Origin: an uncultured Eubacteriales bacterium
GTDB lineage: Bacteria > Bacillota > Clostridia > Oscillospirales > Oscillospiraceae
Direction: 5' to 3'
Assembly: GCA_900551495.1 (NCBI GenBank)
Contig: URWG01000026.1
Location: 1-15,985 of the forward strand
DNA: 15,985 nucleotides
Positions within the stretch are counted from its first letter, which is position 1; each line of letters begins with the position of its first letter. The translations under genes and the position numbers were made by a program. The notes under the pieces were generated by a model that worked only from the letters and a program-made list of their open reading frames with translations, did not search any database and was not told the origin of the DNA. This document shows, one piece after another, positions 6,067-14,000 of the stretch.

Positions 6067-6823
6067 CGTAATCTTTCCTCGTCAATATAGTATAGCCCGA
6101 AAGCAGCTCGTCCTTCTCGTTTTCCGCCTCGACCTGCCGAAGCTGTGACCGCAAATTGCGGATCTCCGAGCAGAGATTTTTTACCGCCCGCTGCACGATC
6201 ACGCCGAGGACAAGCAAAATCGGGATGACAATACAGGACAAAAAGCCGATCTTGCTGCTGATAAAGGACAAAAAACGGGTAAAAATGCCGTCGTTTCCGC
6301 TGTGCCAGACCACTTTCCCGATCAGATTGTCCCGGCGGACGGGATAAGGGTCGGTCGCAAGGTTCGCATCGCCGCACGTTTGCAGGCAAAGCTCCCCCGC
6401 CGAATCTTGCTCGATCAGAACGACCCGATGCGTCACAACGGCGTCCCGAATCTCCGAAAACTCGCTCCGATAGCACACAATATCATCCGTCTGTATTTCC
6501 TCGATCGGTGTACTGCGGCACAGCAGCACCTCGCCCACCCGAACGGTCGGCTCCATGCTGCCGGTCACGACGCGGAATACGCTGAAGCCCGCGATACTGA
6601 CATAGCCCTGCGTCGCGGACTGGATGGAGACCGTCAGACACAGCGCCACCGCCAGCACGAGCACAACGGAAATCACCGTGTAGCGCTTCGGCTTCGCTTC
6701 GTACTCCTCCGATTCCGCTTGCGGCGGTTCCTCTGTCTGCGGCGGTTCCTCCGCCGCGTCCTGCTTTGGTTTATGCAAACGGCACAAGCCGGACAGCTTC
6801 TGCCATAGGGATTTCAAATTCAT
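5969..6823 (-). CDS. sipW: Signal peptidase I, SipW (ER/archaeal) type, with extended cytoplasmic tails
   Basis: A 284-residue membrane signal peptidase of the SipW/ER class, which cleaves the signals of TasA-like matrix proteins. A Pro/Glu-rich cytoplasmic N-tail (~20-47) precedes TM1 (~48-66). The catalytic blocks are T-G-S-M-E-P (Ser89), V-V-T-H-R-V-V (His132; a His rather than Lys marks the ER type), C-G-D-A-N (Asp152) and L-I-G-K-V-V. TM2 lies at ~193-211. A coiled-coil-like charged segment (~212-240) and G-Y-T-I-L-T-R-K-D-Y (243-252) follow, then an acidic helix 251-267. This tail is long for the family and matches the 86-aa protein and, in part, the BspA-like protein of the same operon. 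Its ATG overlaps the upstream stop (ATGA), so translation is coupled to the 434-aa gene. Candidate substrates are the five TasA-like or SipW-signal proteins around it. Confidence 0.95.
   Translation of the reverse strand: MNLKSLWQKLSGLCRLHKPKQDAAEEPPQTEEPPQAESEEYEAKPKRYTVISVVLVLAVALCLTVSIQSATQGYVSIAGFSVFRVVTGSMEPTVRVGEVLLCRSTPIEEIQTDDIVCYRSEFSEIRDAVVTHRVVLIEQDSAGELCLQTCGDANLATDPYPVRRDNLIGKVVWHSGNDGIFTRFLSFISSKIGFLSCIVIPILLVLGVIVQRAVKNLCSEIRNLRSQLRQVEAENEKDELLSGYTILTRKDYDEILLTLRAELQKELRNQENIQPPTHESKDGD
6720..6751. repeat. Short tandem repeat in the SipW N-tail
   Basis: The 14-mer TGCGGCGGTTCCTC occurs at 6720-6733 and 6738-6751, an 18-bp period. It encodes the repeated E-E-P-P-Q of the cytoplasmic N-tail. 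Slippage would change tail length in steps of six residues. Confidence 0.65.
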
Positions 6824-8124
6824 TTTGTTGATCCTGCCAATTCGATCTTCAGCGCCAGCTCGGAGGCTCGGACCGTGCCGCTGCTGCGGCAGTCAATATC
6901 CTGCCCCTCCAGCCAAATAAACATTCGGACACGCTGCGGGGTGTTGCGCTTCAGCTTGACGATCACCGCGCCGTCGGCAGCGCCTGCGGTTTTCAGCGTT
7001 TGCAGCCGCTCGGAAGATACCGTTCCGTCCTCCGCCGACGCCGCTAACGCCTCCGTATCCTGGACAAACCGACCGGCGGAGAGATACGCCTCCACCTGCC
7101 CCTGCAGATAGTCTCGGTAAAAATACTCCTGCGCGCTCTGCGCGGTCAGACCGTTTTTTCCCGCGATCGCCGCCTGAAAAATTTGTTCCAGTCGGAGCGC
7201 TGTACTGTCGTCGGTGGTTTGCCATGCGCTTGCAAGCTGGACGGCGAGATTATCGACCGTCTCCGCTTCCTCGATATGTCGGTCGCTCGGGTCATAACGC
7301 AGCGGATGCGTCACCGTATACGCGCCGTCCTCCGCCGCGTCATTCGGGTGGAGGTCCGCGTTCGGCTCGTAGATTGTGAAGCCTGAGGTACGCGTCGGAT
7401 CGACCTCCTCATCGGGCTGCCGATAGACGCCGAGGAGGGTACGGTAGCGCTCCTCGTAGCCGTCGCTCTGCGAATATGCCAAAAGGTCGCCGTCCGCAGA
7501 GGTATCGCTGTTGACGAGGAAGCCGACGCGTGCAGAGGCGGCAGCCACCTGCTGCGGCTGCGTCAAGGTATAGCCGTCGTCGGTCGCCTCCGCCGAGGGC
7601 AGCTCAATCAGGTAGCTGCCCTGCTGCAGCTTGGAATCCATGGAGACGCGGACGTTGTAGTCCGAGCCGGGTGAAACCAGCCAAAAGTCCAAATAGGCGT
7701 AGCTGCCGTCGCTTCGGTTCGCCTCCGCCAGCGTGTCATCCACGGTAAAGCTGTCGATGGGCGCAAGCTCGCCGTTTTCCGAATAGGTCGGCAGTATCCA
7801 ATATTCACCGTCCGCCGTCGAGACCGGCGACAGCCCGCCCAGCTCATTCAAATACCCATACGAGTCATAGGCGGCGAAATTCAGATCGGACGAGAATTCG
7901 GCGGGATAATGGGCGACCTGCTCCGTCCCGTCGGCATTTTTCACCGTTGCGGTCAGGTCCGCGGCAAGCAGGATGGTGTTGCCGCCGCCGATGGTGACGG
8001 ACAGCCCGTTTGCCGCGGGGCTTTCCGAGAGGGTCATCCACGCGTAGGAGACCGAGACGATCATCACCGCCGCTGCAAGGAAGGCGGCAACTGCCAAGGT
8101 CAGCTTGACATACAGTTTTTTCAT
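6820..8124 (-). CDS. TasA-like secreted protein (434 aa), candidate SipW substrate
   Basis: Starts M-K-K-L-Y-V-K-L at 8124 with AAGGAG eleven bases upstream. A longer in-frame start at 8238 would run through the preceding gene and is rejected. One hydrophobic segment (~8-25) ends V-S-Y-A-W-M-T-L-S-E-S-P. This nearly repeats the N-terminus of the 1569-aa protein (T-Y-A-W-L-T-I-S-A-S-P). The body shares further blocks with that protein in the same order: Y-x-x-x-D-[LF]-W-L near a G-S-D, a strand R-V-[AG]-F-[IL], and R-V-x4-[IY]-L-[ED]-G near the end. Here the last block reads W-L-E-G-Q-D-I-D-C. It has no anchor, sortase motif or lipobox, so the mature protein is probably released or polymerised. 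It is translationally coupled to sipW by an ATGA overlap, strong evidence that it is a main substrate. Likely a matrix or fibre subunit. Confidence 0.85.
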   Translation of the reverse strand: MKKLYVKLTLAVAAFLAAAVMIVSVSYAWMTLSESPAANGLSVTIGGGNTILLAADLTATVKNADGTEQVAHYPAEFSSDLNFAAYDSYGYLNELGGLSPVSTADGEYWILPTYSENGELAPIDSFTVDDTLAEANRSDGSYAYLDFWLVSPGSDYNVRVSMDSKLQQGSYLIELPSAEATDDGYTLTQPQQVAAASARVGFLVNSDTSADGDLLAYSQSDGYEERYRTLLGVYRQPDEEVDPTRTSGFTIYEPNADLHPNDAAEDGAYTVTHPLRYDPSDRHIEEAETVDNLAVQLASAWQTTDDSTALRLEQIFQAAIAGKNGLTAQSAQEYFYRDYLQGQVEAYLSAGRFVQDTEALAASAEDGTVSSERLQTLKTAGAADGAVIVKLKRNTPQRVRMFIWLEGQDIDCRSSGTVRASELALKIELAGSTK

Positions 8125-8150
8125 TGCCGCGCACTCCTTCCCCCTTTGGG

Positions 8151-8411
8151 CTATTTTTCCTGCTTCAGCTCCCGCAAAATCTGCTCGCGAAGCTCTGCGT
8201 AATCCTGATAGGTCAGCATGGTGTAGCCGGGCAGACACTCCTCCGGCTTCGGCGGAGCCGCAACGGAACCGCGCTTTTTCTCATACGCCGCCATATCCAA
8301 GTCGCGGCGCAGCTTCCCGACCGTCCGCCGCAGCAGCAGCGCACCGACGATCAGGAGCACGAAGAGCAGCAGCGGGAAAATTCCGAGCTTGCCGGATAGC
8401 AGAGCCTGCAT
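8151..8411 (-). CDS. Small single-pass membrane protein with a SipW-like cytoplasmic tail
   Basis: 86 residues from the ATG at 8411; the AAAGGAG site lies ten bases upstream, which argues against the GTG at 8420, only one base after it. One membrane helix (~9-27) is followed by a basic stretch (R-R-T-V-G-K-L-R-R-D-L). A Pro-rich linker (~50-61), then P-G-Y-T-M-L-T-Y-Q-D-Y (61-71) and an amphipathic acidic helix to the C-terminus complete the protein. The order TM, charged helix, G-Y-T-x-L-T-x-x-D-Y, helix is the same as the end of the SipW encoded two genes downstream. No known family was recognised. It may regulate or scaffold SipW, or dock proteins to the same cytoplasmic partner. The gene sits 21 bases after the BspA-like gene and 26 before the 434-aa gene. 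Confidence 0.8.
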   Translation of the reverse strand: MQALLSGKLGIFPLLLFVLLIVGALLLRRTVGKLRRDLDMAAYEKKRGSVAAPPKPEECLPGYTMLTYQDYAELREQILRELKQEK

Positions 8412-8432
8412 TGTGCCCACGCTCCTTTCCTA

Positions 8433-10223
8433 TCAACCGTTTTTCTTCTTTTTTGTCTCGTCAAGAAGCTCCTGCATCACCTCAAGGCGGAGGGCTTCCT
8501 TGTCGATCGGCTCGTCCTTTTCGGCAGCCGCGGCAGCGGCATATTTCGCCTTGGACCTGGAGATCTTGTGGATTGTGATCATGACCAGCGACACGAGCAG
8601 CACGACCGCGCCGATGCCGATCGCCGCATAGATCGCAAACTGTTTTCCCGTGATGCCCCATTCGGAGGAGCGACCGGTGATCTGATATTTCGTGCCGTTC
8701 TTGTCGGTCAGGGTGTAGTCAATGCCATACTGCTCCGTCAGCGTGTCGGGGATCTCCGCCTCGTCGGTCCCGATCTCCGTCGCGTTGAGCGCAAGGAGAT
8801 ATTCGGTATCGGCGCTGACATTGGCAAGGGTAAACCACGCGATTCCCTCCGCATCGACAACGACGGTGCGAAGTACCTCCGTCTCGTCGCCGCTGCGCTG
8901 ACAGAGCGTCGCGTTGGCATACGGGCAGCCGATCTGCAAGCCGATCGCGGCATTCAGCGTTACGTCCTCTCGGAAGGAAAGGCTCCACATCCGCTCGCAA
9001 TCGACGGGATATTCCGGCTCCAGCTCCGTCAGCAGTGCGCCGAGCTGATACTGTTCGGCAAAGTCACCCGAAAGGTCGCGCATACGGAGCTGCCAAACAG
9101 AGCCGTCACGCGGACGGATACGCAAAACAATGTTCTCGTCGGCAAAGCGAGCCAGCGCCTCGCCGCTGACGGTATCCGTCTCCGCGTAAACATCGGCGGT
9201 CAGCTCGCCGCCGACACCGCCTGTGCGAAGCCCGTCCGTCGCCTCGGCAAGCTCGTTCCAGCCCGCGTCGGTACGGACGGTCGCCGTCACGGTCGTCGTG
9301 TTGCCGCCGTCGCCCATGCCGCGCACGACCTCGATTACCGCGTTGTCGGTCTCCGAGACGGTAGTCTCCGTGTAGTCGGTGTCGGTGGCGGAGACGGAGG
9401 CGGAGGTGTCGGGCATCTTGCCGGAGGACACATAGGGACCGTTCATCGCCTCGTCAAAGTCGTTGTCGAGCTGCTCCTGCAAGGCATCGGCAGTGCTCAA
9501 ATCATTTGAGGGAGTAAACACCGTCGAAAGGCTCGTGCAGTCTTGGAAGGCATACTCGCCGTAGTCCTTCATCTGCGCGGGGAGCTGCACGTCGGCAAGC
9601 TTGGCGCAGCCGTAGAACGTCCAGCTCGGCAGCCGCACCAGCGGCGCATTGACCGTTGCGCGAACCAAGGAATAGCAGTAGGCAAATACCGAGGCGCCGA
9701 GCTCCGTCACGGACGAGGGCACCGCGACCGCACTGAGAGACGCGCAGCGGTAAAACGCCTTATCGCCGATCGTTTGCAGCGACTGCGGCAGCGAAATTGC
9801 CGTCAGCGTTTCGCAGGCGGAGAACGCTCCCTCCGCGATCTGTGTCAGTCCGGAGCCGAGCAGGACCGTCCGCAGCGCGGTACACTCGGAGAACGCATAT
9901 TCCCCGATGCGCGTTACGGTGCTCGGAAGGCTCGCGCTGCCCAGCTTGGAGCAGCCGAGGAAGGCGTAGCGCCCGATCGACGTCAGCCCCTCGGGGAGGA
10001 CGAGCGTCGTGATCTCCTCCCGCTGCGCATACCACGGCGGCAGCAGCTCGTCGCCGTACTCCGTCATTGCGCCGCTGCCGGAGATCGTCAGCACCGCACC
10101 GGAAAGGCTCCATTCCAGCCCCTCGCCGCACGTACCGCTCCCCTCCGCCGCGCTGACGGGCAGCGTCAGCAGCACGCCGAGCGACAGCAAACACACCGCA
10201 AGTCGAATCAACAGCTTTTTCAT
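8433..10223 (-). CDS. BspA-type leucine-rich-repeat surface protein with C-terminal membrane anchor
   Basis: 596 residues. A classic signal peptide (1-26, ending P-V-S-A-A) precedes the usual BspA opening (L-T-I-S-G-S-G-A-M-T ... P-W-Y). Seven LRR_5/BspA repeats follow with an exact 23-residue period: the A-F-x2-C-x2-L core starts at 87, 110, 133, 156, 179, 202 and 225. Such repeats serve in adhesion or protein binding. Residues ~240-525 are an acidic, Thr-rich and beta-rich region with no assigned family. A membrane helix (~528-551) is followed by a basic/Ala-rich stretch and a cytoplasmic helix D-K-E-A-L-R-L-E-V-M-Q-E-L (574-586). That helix resembles the tails of SipW and the 86-aa protein. 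The ATG overlaps the Lgt-like stop (ATGA). The topology places the repeats outside, tethered to the membrane. Confidence 0.92.
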   Translation of the reverse strand: MKKLLIRLAVCLLSLGVLLTLPVSAAEGSGTCGEGLEWSLSGAVLTISGSGAMTEYGDELLPPWYAQREEITTLVLPEGLTSIGRYAFLGCSKLGSASLPSTVTRIGEYAFSECTALRTVLLGSGLTQIAEGAFSACETLTAISLPQSLQTIGDKAFYRCASLSAVAVPSSVTELGASVFAYCYSLVRATVNAPLVRLPSWTFYGCAKLADVQLPAQMKDYGEYAFQDCTSLSTVFTPSNDLSTADALQEQLDNDFDEAMNGPYVSSGKMPDTSASVSATDTDYTETTVSETDNAVIEVVRGMGDGGNTTTVTATVRTDAGWNELAEATDGLRTGGVGGELTADVYAETDTVSGEALARFADENIVLRIRPRDGSVWQLRMRDLSGDFAEQYQLGALLTELEPEYPVDCERMWSLSFREDVTLNAAIGLQIGCPYANATLCQRSGDETEVLRTVVVDAEGIAWFTLANVSADTEYLLALNATEIGTDEAEIPDTLTEQYGIDYTLTDKNGTKYQITGRSSEWGITGKQFAIYAAIGIGAVVLLVSLVMITIHKISRSKAKYAAAAAAEKDEPIDKEALRLEVMQELLDETKKKKNG

Positions 10224-10981
10224 ACGATTTCTTGTACCTCTTGCTTGGGCAGCTTGCCGATCAGGGCACAGAGGAATTCCTTCACTGTCGGCTTTCTGCC
10301 GTATCTTTTCTTAAAGTGGAAGAACAGGATCACAAGTCCCGTTACGCAGATGACAGCCGTCCAAAGCCGCGCCGCGGGGATCCACAGGAAAAACGGCTCC
10401 CAATCCTTCGGCAGAGCACGCAGCCACGCCGCGATATAGCGGATGACCGCATACCAGATCATGTACAGCTCCCACAGCATCCCCTTGGCGATCTTCTTCT
10501 TTTCAAACACGAGCAGAATAACGAAAATCGCCGCATTCGCCAAAATTTCAAATTCTCTGCACGGGAAGCGGACTGCGGTCCCGTCCTCTCTGAAATACAT
10601 AATCAAGCCCTCGCAGCAGCCCATGAGCAGGCAAGCCACCTTGGACAAAACATGGAGGATGCAGATGCCCGCCGCCGACATATCGCCGACTGTTTCATAA
10701 TCCTTTTTCAGCACCTTCATCACAAGGAAAATACTGACAAGGATCATCAGCGGCACGCCGTACCAGCAGCCGCCGCTCCATGTTCCGAGCGCGATGCGTG
10801 CCGTCACGCGGTCGCCGACATTGCCGAAGACCGCATGGATAAAGAACAGCACGAGTGTCTGCCCGATCGTCAGATGAAAGCGCTTGTGGCGAAGCAGGCA
10901 GCACAGAAGCGCAGCAGCCATTGCGATCAAAACATAGGAGTTGAGGTAATACCTCCCGATAAATTTCAGTACCTCAAGCAT
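10220..10981 (-). CDS. Divergent prolipoprotein diacylglyceryl transferase (Lgt)-like membrane protein
   Basis: 253 residues with about seven hydrophobic segments. Its layout follows Lgt: G-G-C-W-Y-G (70-75) where Lgt has G-G-x-x-F-H-G-G; then L-S-K-V-A-C-L-L-M-G-C-C-E-G (112-125) against the Lgt signature G-R-I-G-x-F-x-N-G-x-x-x-G; then F-P-C-R-E-F-E-I (139-146) at the P-x-Q-L-Y-E position; and Y-A-V-I-R-Y (177-182) at the R-F element. Lgt moves diacylglyceryl from phosphatidylglycerol to a lipobox cysteine. Here the key His appears as Tyr74, the signature Arg as Lys114 and the Asn as Met120, so activity on lipoproteins is doubtful. No operon protein shows a lipobox. AAGGAG precedes the ATG by eight bases. 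It could act on another substrate or serve as a structural membrane component. Confidence 0.75.
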   Translation of the reverse strand: MLEVLKFIGRYYLNSYVLIAMAAALLCCLLRHKRFHLTIGQTLVLFFIHAVFGNVGDRVTARIALGTWSGGCWYGVPLMILVSIFLVMKVLKKDYETVGDMSAAGICILHVLSKVACLLMGCCEGLIMYFREDGTAVRFPCREFEILANAAIFVILLVFEKKKIAKGMLWELYMIWYAVIRYIAAWLRALPKDWEPFFLWIPAARLWTAVICVTGLVILFFHFKKRYGRKPTVKEFLCALIGKLPKQEVQEIV

Positions 10982-11024
10982 TGCCTGATTCTCCTTCCGT
11001 CAAGTCGAACTATTGGGTCTGTGC

Positions 11025-14000
11025 TCAGGTTTTCGTTGTGATTTTGAAGACAATCTCGTGTTGGAGCTTCAGCTTGTATGTTACTCCGTCGACCACAGCC
11101 GTCAGGATCTTGATGTTGTCAACCGGAGTCCGATACTGACCGGTGCCTCTCGAGCCGGAGGATTTGTCATTGTCGCCATCGATCTTGCCCAAGTACACCC
11201 AATCGGTCGATCTGTCCTTCGTAAAGATAAAGGTTCTTGTCCACGACGGTTCCTTTGCCGCCGGCGAAGTTGTACCCTTCAATTCCAAATCCGTTGAGCA
11301 ATTTGCAAGGTACTTACTATCGATATTGTTCAGAATCAGCTTTGTCCGCGGATAGTACCATTCCGTGCTGTCACGCTGCCACCAAACGTTTGCGGAGTAG
11401 ACATCCGTCATATCCTTCTGCGGGATGGAGGTGTACTTAACGCTGCATCCGCCATCTTCCATATACGGCTGCATGATGAAGTAAATCTGCACGTCGGGGA
11501 CTTCCCACTTTACGTCAAACTGCGGGCAACGCTCGGACGGCTTACCGTCGTCAAAGTACTTTACGATCGTTCCCGTATCTCCGGCAACGAATTCCTCACC
11601 GCCGAGTTTGAACCTTACCTCGCAGGATTCATAGGGTCCCGCCTGACGGAAGTTCAGTTCGGAAATATCATAAACCGTGTCGGAGCCGCTCGCCTTGGTT
11701 CCGGTGCCGCTGACATGAATGACGCTGCCGAGGTTATCCGCCGTATAGCCGTAGGTATCGGCGTTGACCTTATTGCCGTTGAGACGGTAGTTCACCGTCA
11801 CATCGGTGACCTCTCTGCCTTGGATCGGCATACCGGCATAGTCCTCAATCGTGACCGTCAAGCCGCTGACCGGATGGTCGGTGATGAACTTGCCCGTGAA
11901 GCTTTGGCTCTTACCGCGGATGCTGATATAGAGATTCTTCACGATCTTCGCCTTGATGCTCTGGGAGCTAAGGTCCACCGTAACGCCGGTCTCATCATCG
12001 TAGTACGTCCCGTTATAGTATACACCGTAGAGCTTCACGGATTTCAGTGTCCATTCGCCCTCGCTCGGTGCCTCAAAGGACCACAGGTTCACGGACTTTT
12101 CGCCTTGATCGGGTGCCTCGCCGCCCATTTCGCCGGTAACGATCTTCGTACCGCTGCCGTCGGTCAACGTTGCCTCAATACGGGTCGCCGCACTGGAATA
12201 GGCGATACCGATCTGCAAAACACCCTTCGTCGTGGGAACATACTGATATGCATCGGTATAATTGCCGAAGTAGTAGGCATCGTCCGGCGGCATGACCTGA
12301 ATGTCGGGCGCCGTTGTTTTCGCCGTCAGCGCGCTGGTCTTACCCGCGAGGTCCACCGTCAGCTTTGTGAAGCGGAAGGTGCCCGCGCCGCTGATACGGA
12401 AGCTGCCGAGGTAGCTGCCGGAGGCTCCGTTCCATTTCAGGTCGGTATCCAAGCCGCCTGTTGCGGAACCGGCGCGACCGTAATAGAGCCTTGCTCCGTT
12501 CAGCGCCTTGATCTCGTTGCCGCTGTTATCGAAAATTCTCGCCGAAACCGTCAGCGTAACGCCGTCGGCAAGGAGCGGATTGCCGCTTGCATCCTTCTTG
12601 CTGGGGTCGTAAACAAAGCGGGTCGGCAGTGCGTTTTCGTTGATCTGCCGCAGCTTTTCGAGCGTTTCCGCCGAAGCGCTGACCTTCGTTTCCACCTTCA
12701 AGCCGAGCATCAGCTCCAGCGTCGGCTGCAAGTTCTCGGCAAGCTCGTACTGCTCGCCGTCGATCTCGACATACTGCATGGTATAGGTGCCCGAGGTCGT
12801 GAACTTCGCCGTCCCCTGCCATGTACCGGCGGTCAGCGTGAACGGAACATTCACCTGACGTCCGTTTTCGTCCATGAAGATGCCCTTGACACTGCTCGGG
12901 ACCTGTGCGCTCGTCGTAAAGCCGAGGGTCATTTTCGTTGTAAAGGAGGTATCCGCCGTCATGATAGAGGCACGCATACTTCCCGCCGGCAGCGCATCGC
13001 AGGTCAGGCTGTTGACCGAGCTGCCCGTCACAGTAACGGTGATCGGCTCTTGGTTCAGATCGTATTCCACGCCGTCCACCCAAACCGTGCGCAGGACATA
13101 GTTGCCGGGCTTTTCAAACTGAATCTTGCCCGTCCAAGCGTCGCCGGCTGCGGTCAGCGTGACCCGCTTCTGCTGTACTCCCTGTGTCTTGCTGATGGCA
13201 CGCAGGAAGCAGACCTCCACCGTCTTCGGCGTGACGCCTGTCACATTGACGGTCAGATTCGTCTCTGCGGGTGTATCGGGGTCATATGCAAAGTCGGTCG
13301 GGTTCGCCGCTGCCGTTACCTGAATCTTGTCGTCCATGAGCTCTTCGTTTTCGATCGCCTCATTGTCGGCGTCGCGCTCATAGGAGGTATCGGTCTTCGT
13401 GGTTTCGCTGCCCGTCTCGTCCGTCGTGGTCGTGACGGTCGTCACCTTGGAGACAACGCTGCACCCGAACTGCACATTGAGGTTGCCCTGAATGTCGCCG
13501 CTGGCGAGGACCATCTCATTGGTCAGCTTCGTGCCGTCAAGATAGACGATGGCAGTAACGCGCGTCGCGGCATTCTTTGTCAGCTGCATCAGGGCATACA
13601 TCGTATTGCCGTTGCCGTCGTCTCCGAGGTTGATGGCGCTCGTCGCATCCAGCGCCAGCGGCACGGTCACCTTGCCGTTTTCGGCATAGTAGTGCTGTGT
13701 GTCCATTGTCGCCGCACCGATGAGTCTGCCGTTCGCATCAATAAACGCCACGCGCACAGACCCGAGCAGCTCCAAAAAGCGGCTCTGATCGGCAGCGTTG
13801 GAGGCATAGAAGGTGTAGCAGCTGCCGCCGCCCTGTGTCGTGCTGGTACCGTCGCCCTCGTACGGCGTCATCTGTTCACCGCTCCAAACGCGGTTCACAC
13901 CGTCGTAGCCATCGACGATCGTCTCTGTATTCATTTTCGGCGTATAGGTCGCGCCGGAGACGGTAAATACCTGCTCCTTGCCGTCATCATCAAGCCAGTA

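Noticed and set aside
6820..8238. Longer start of the 434-aa protein at 8238
   Set aside because: It would read through the 86-aa gene in another frame and add residues before a clear signal segment. The ATG at 8124 has its own AAGGAG site.
8433..10223. Sortase anchoring of the BspA-like protein
   Set aside because: No LPxTG-type motif precedes the membrane helix, and the cytoplasmic tail is over 40 residues, unlike a sortase signal.
4957..10439. Long plus-strand frames at 4957-5832, 8568-9509 and 9543-10439
   Set aside because: All lie opposite clear minus-strand genes and encode Arg/Ala-rich text without motifs; treated as shadows.
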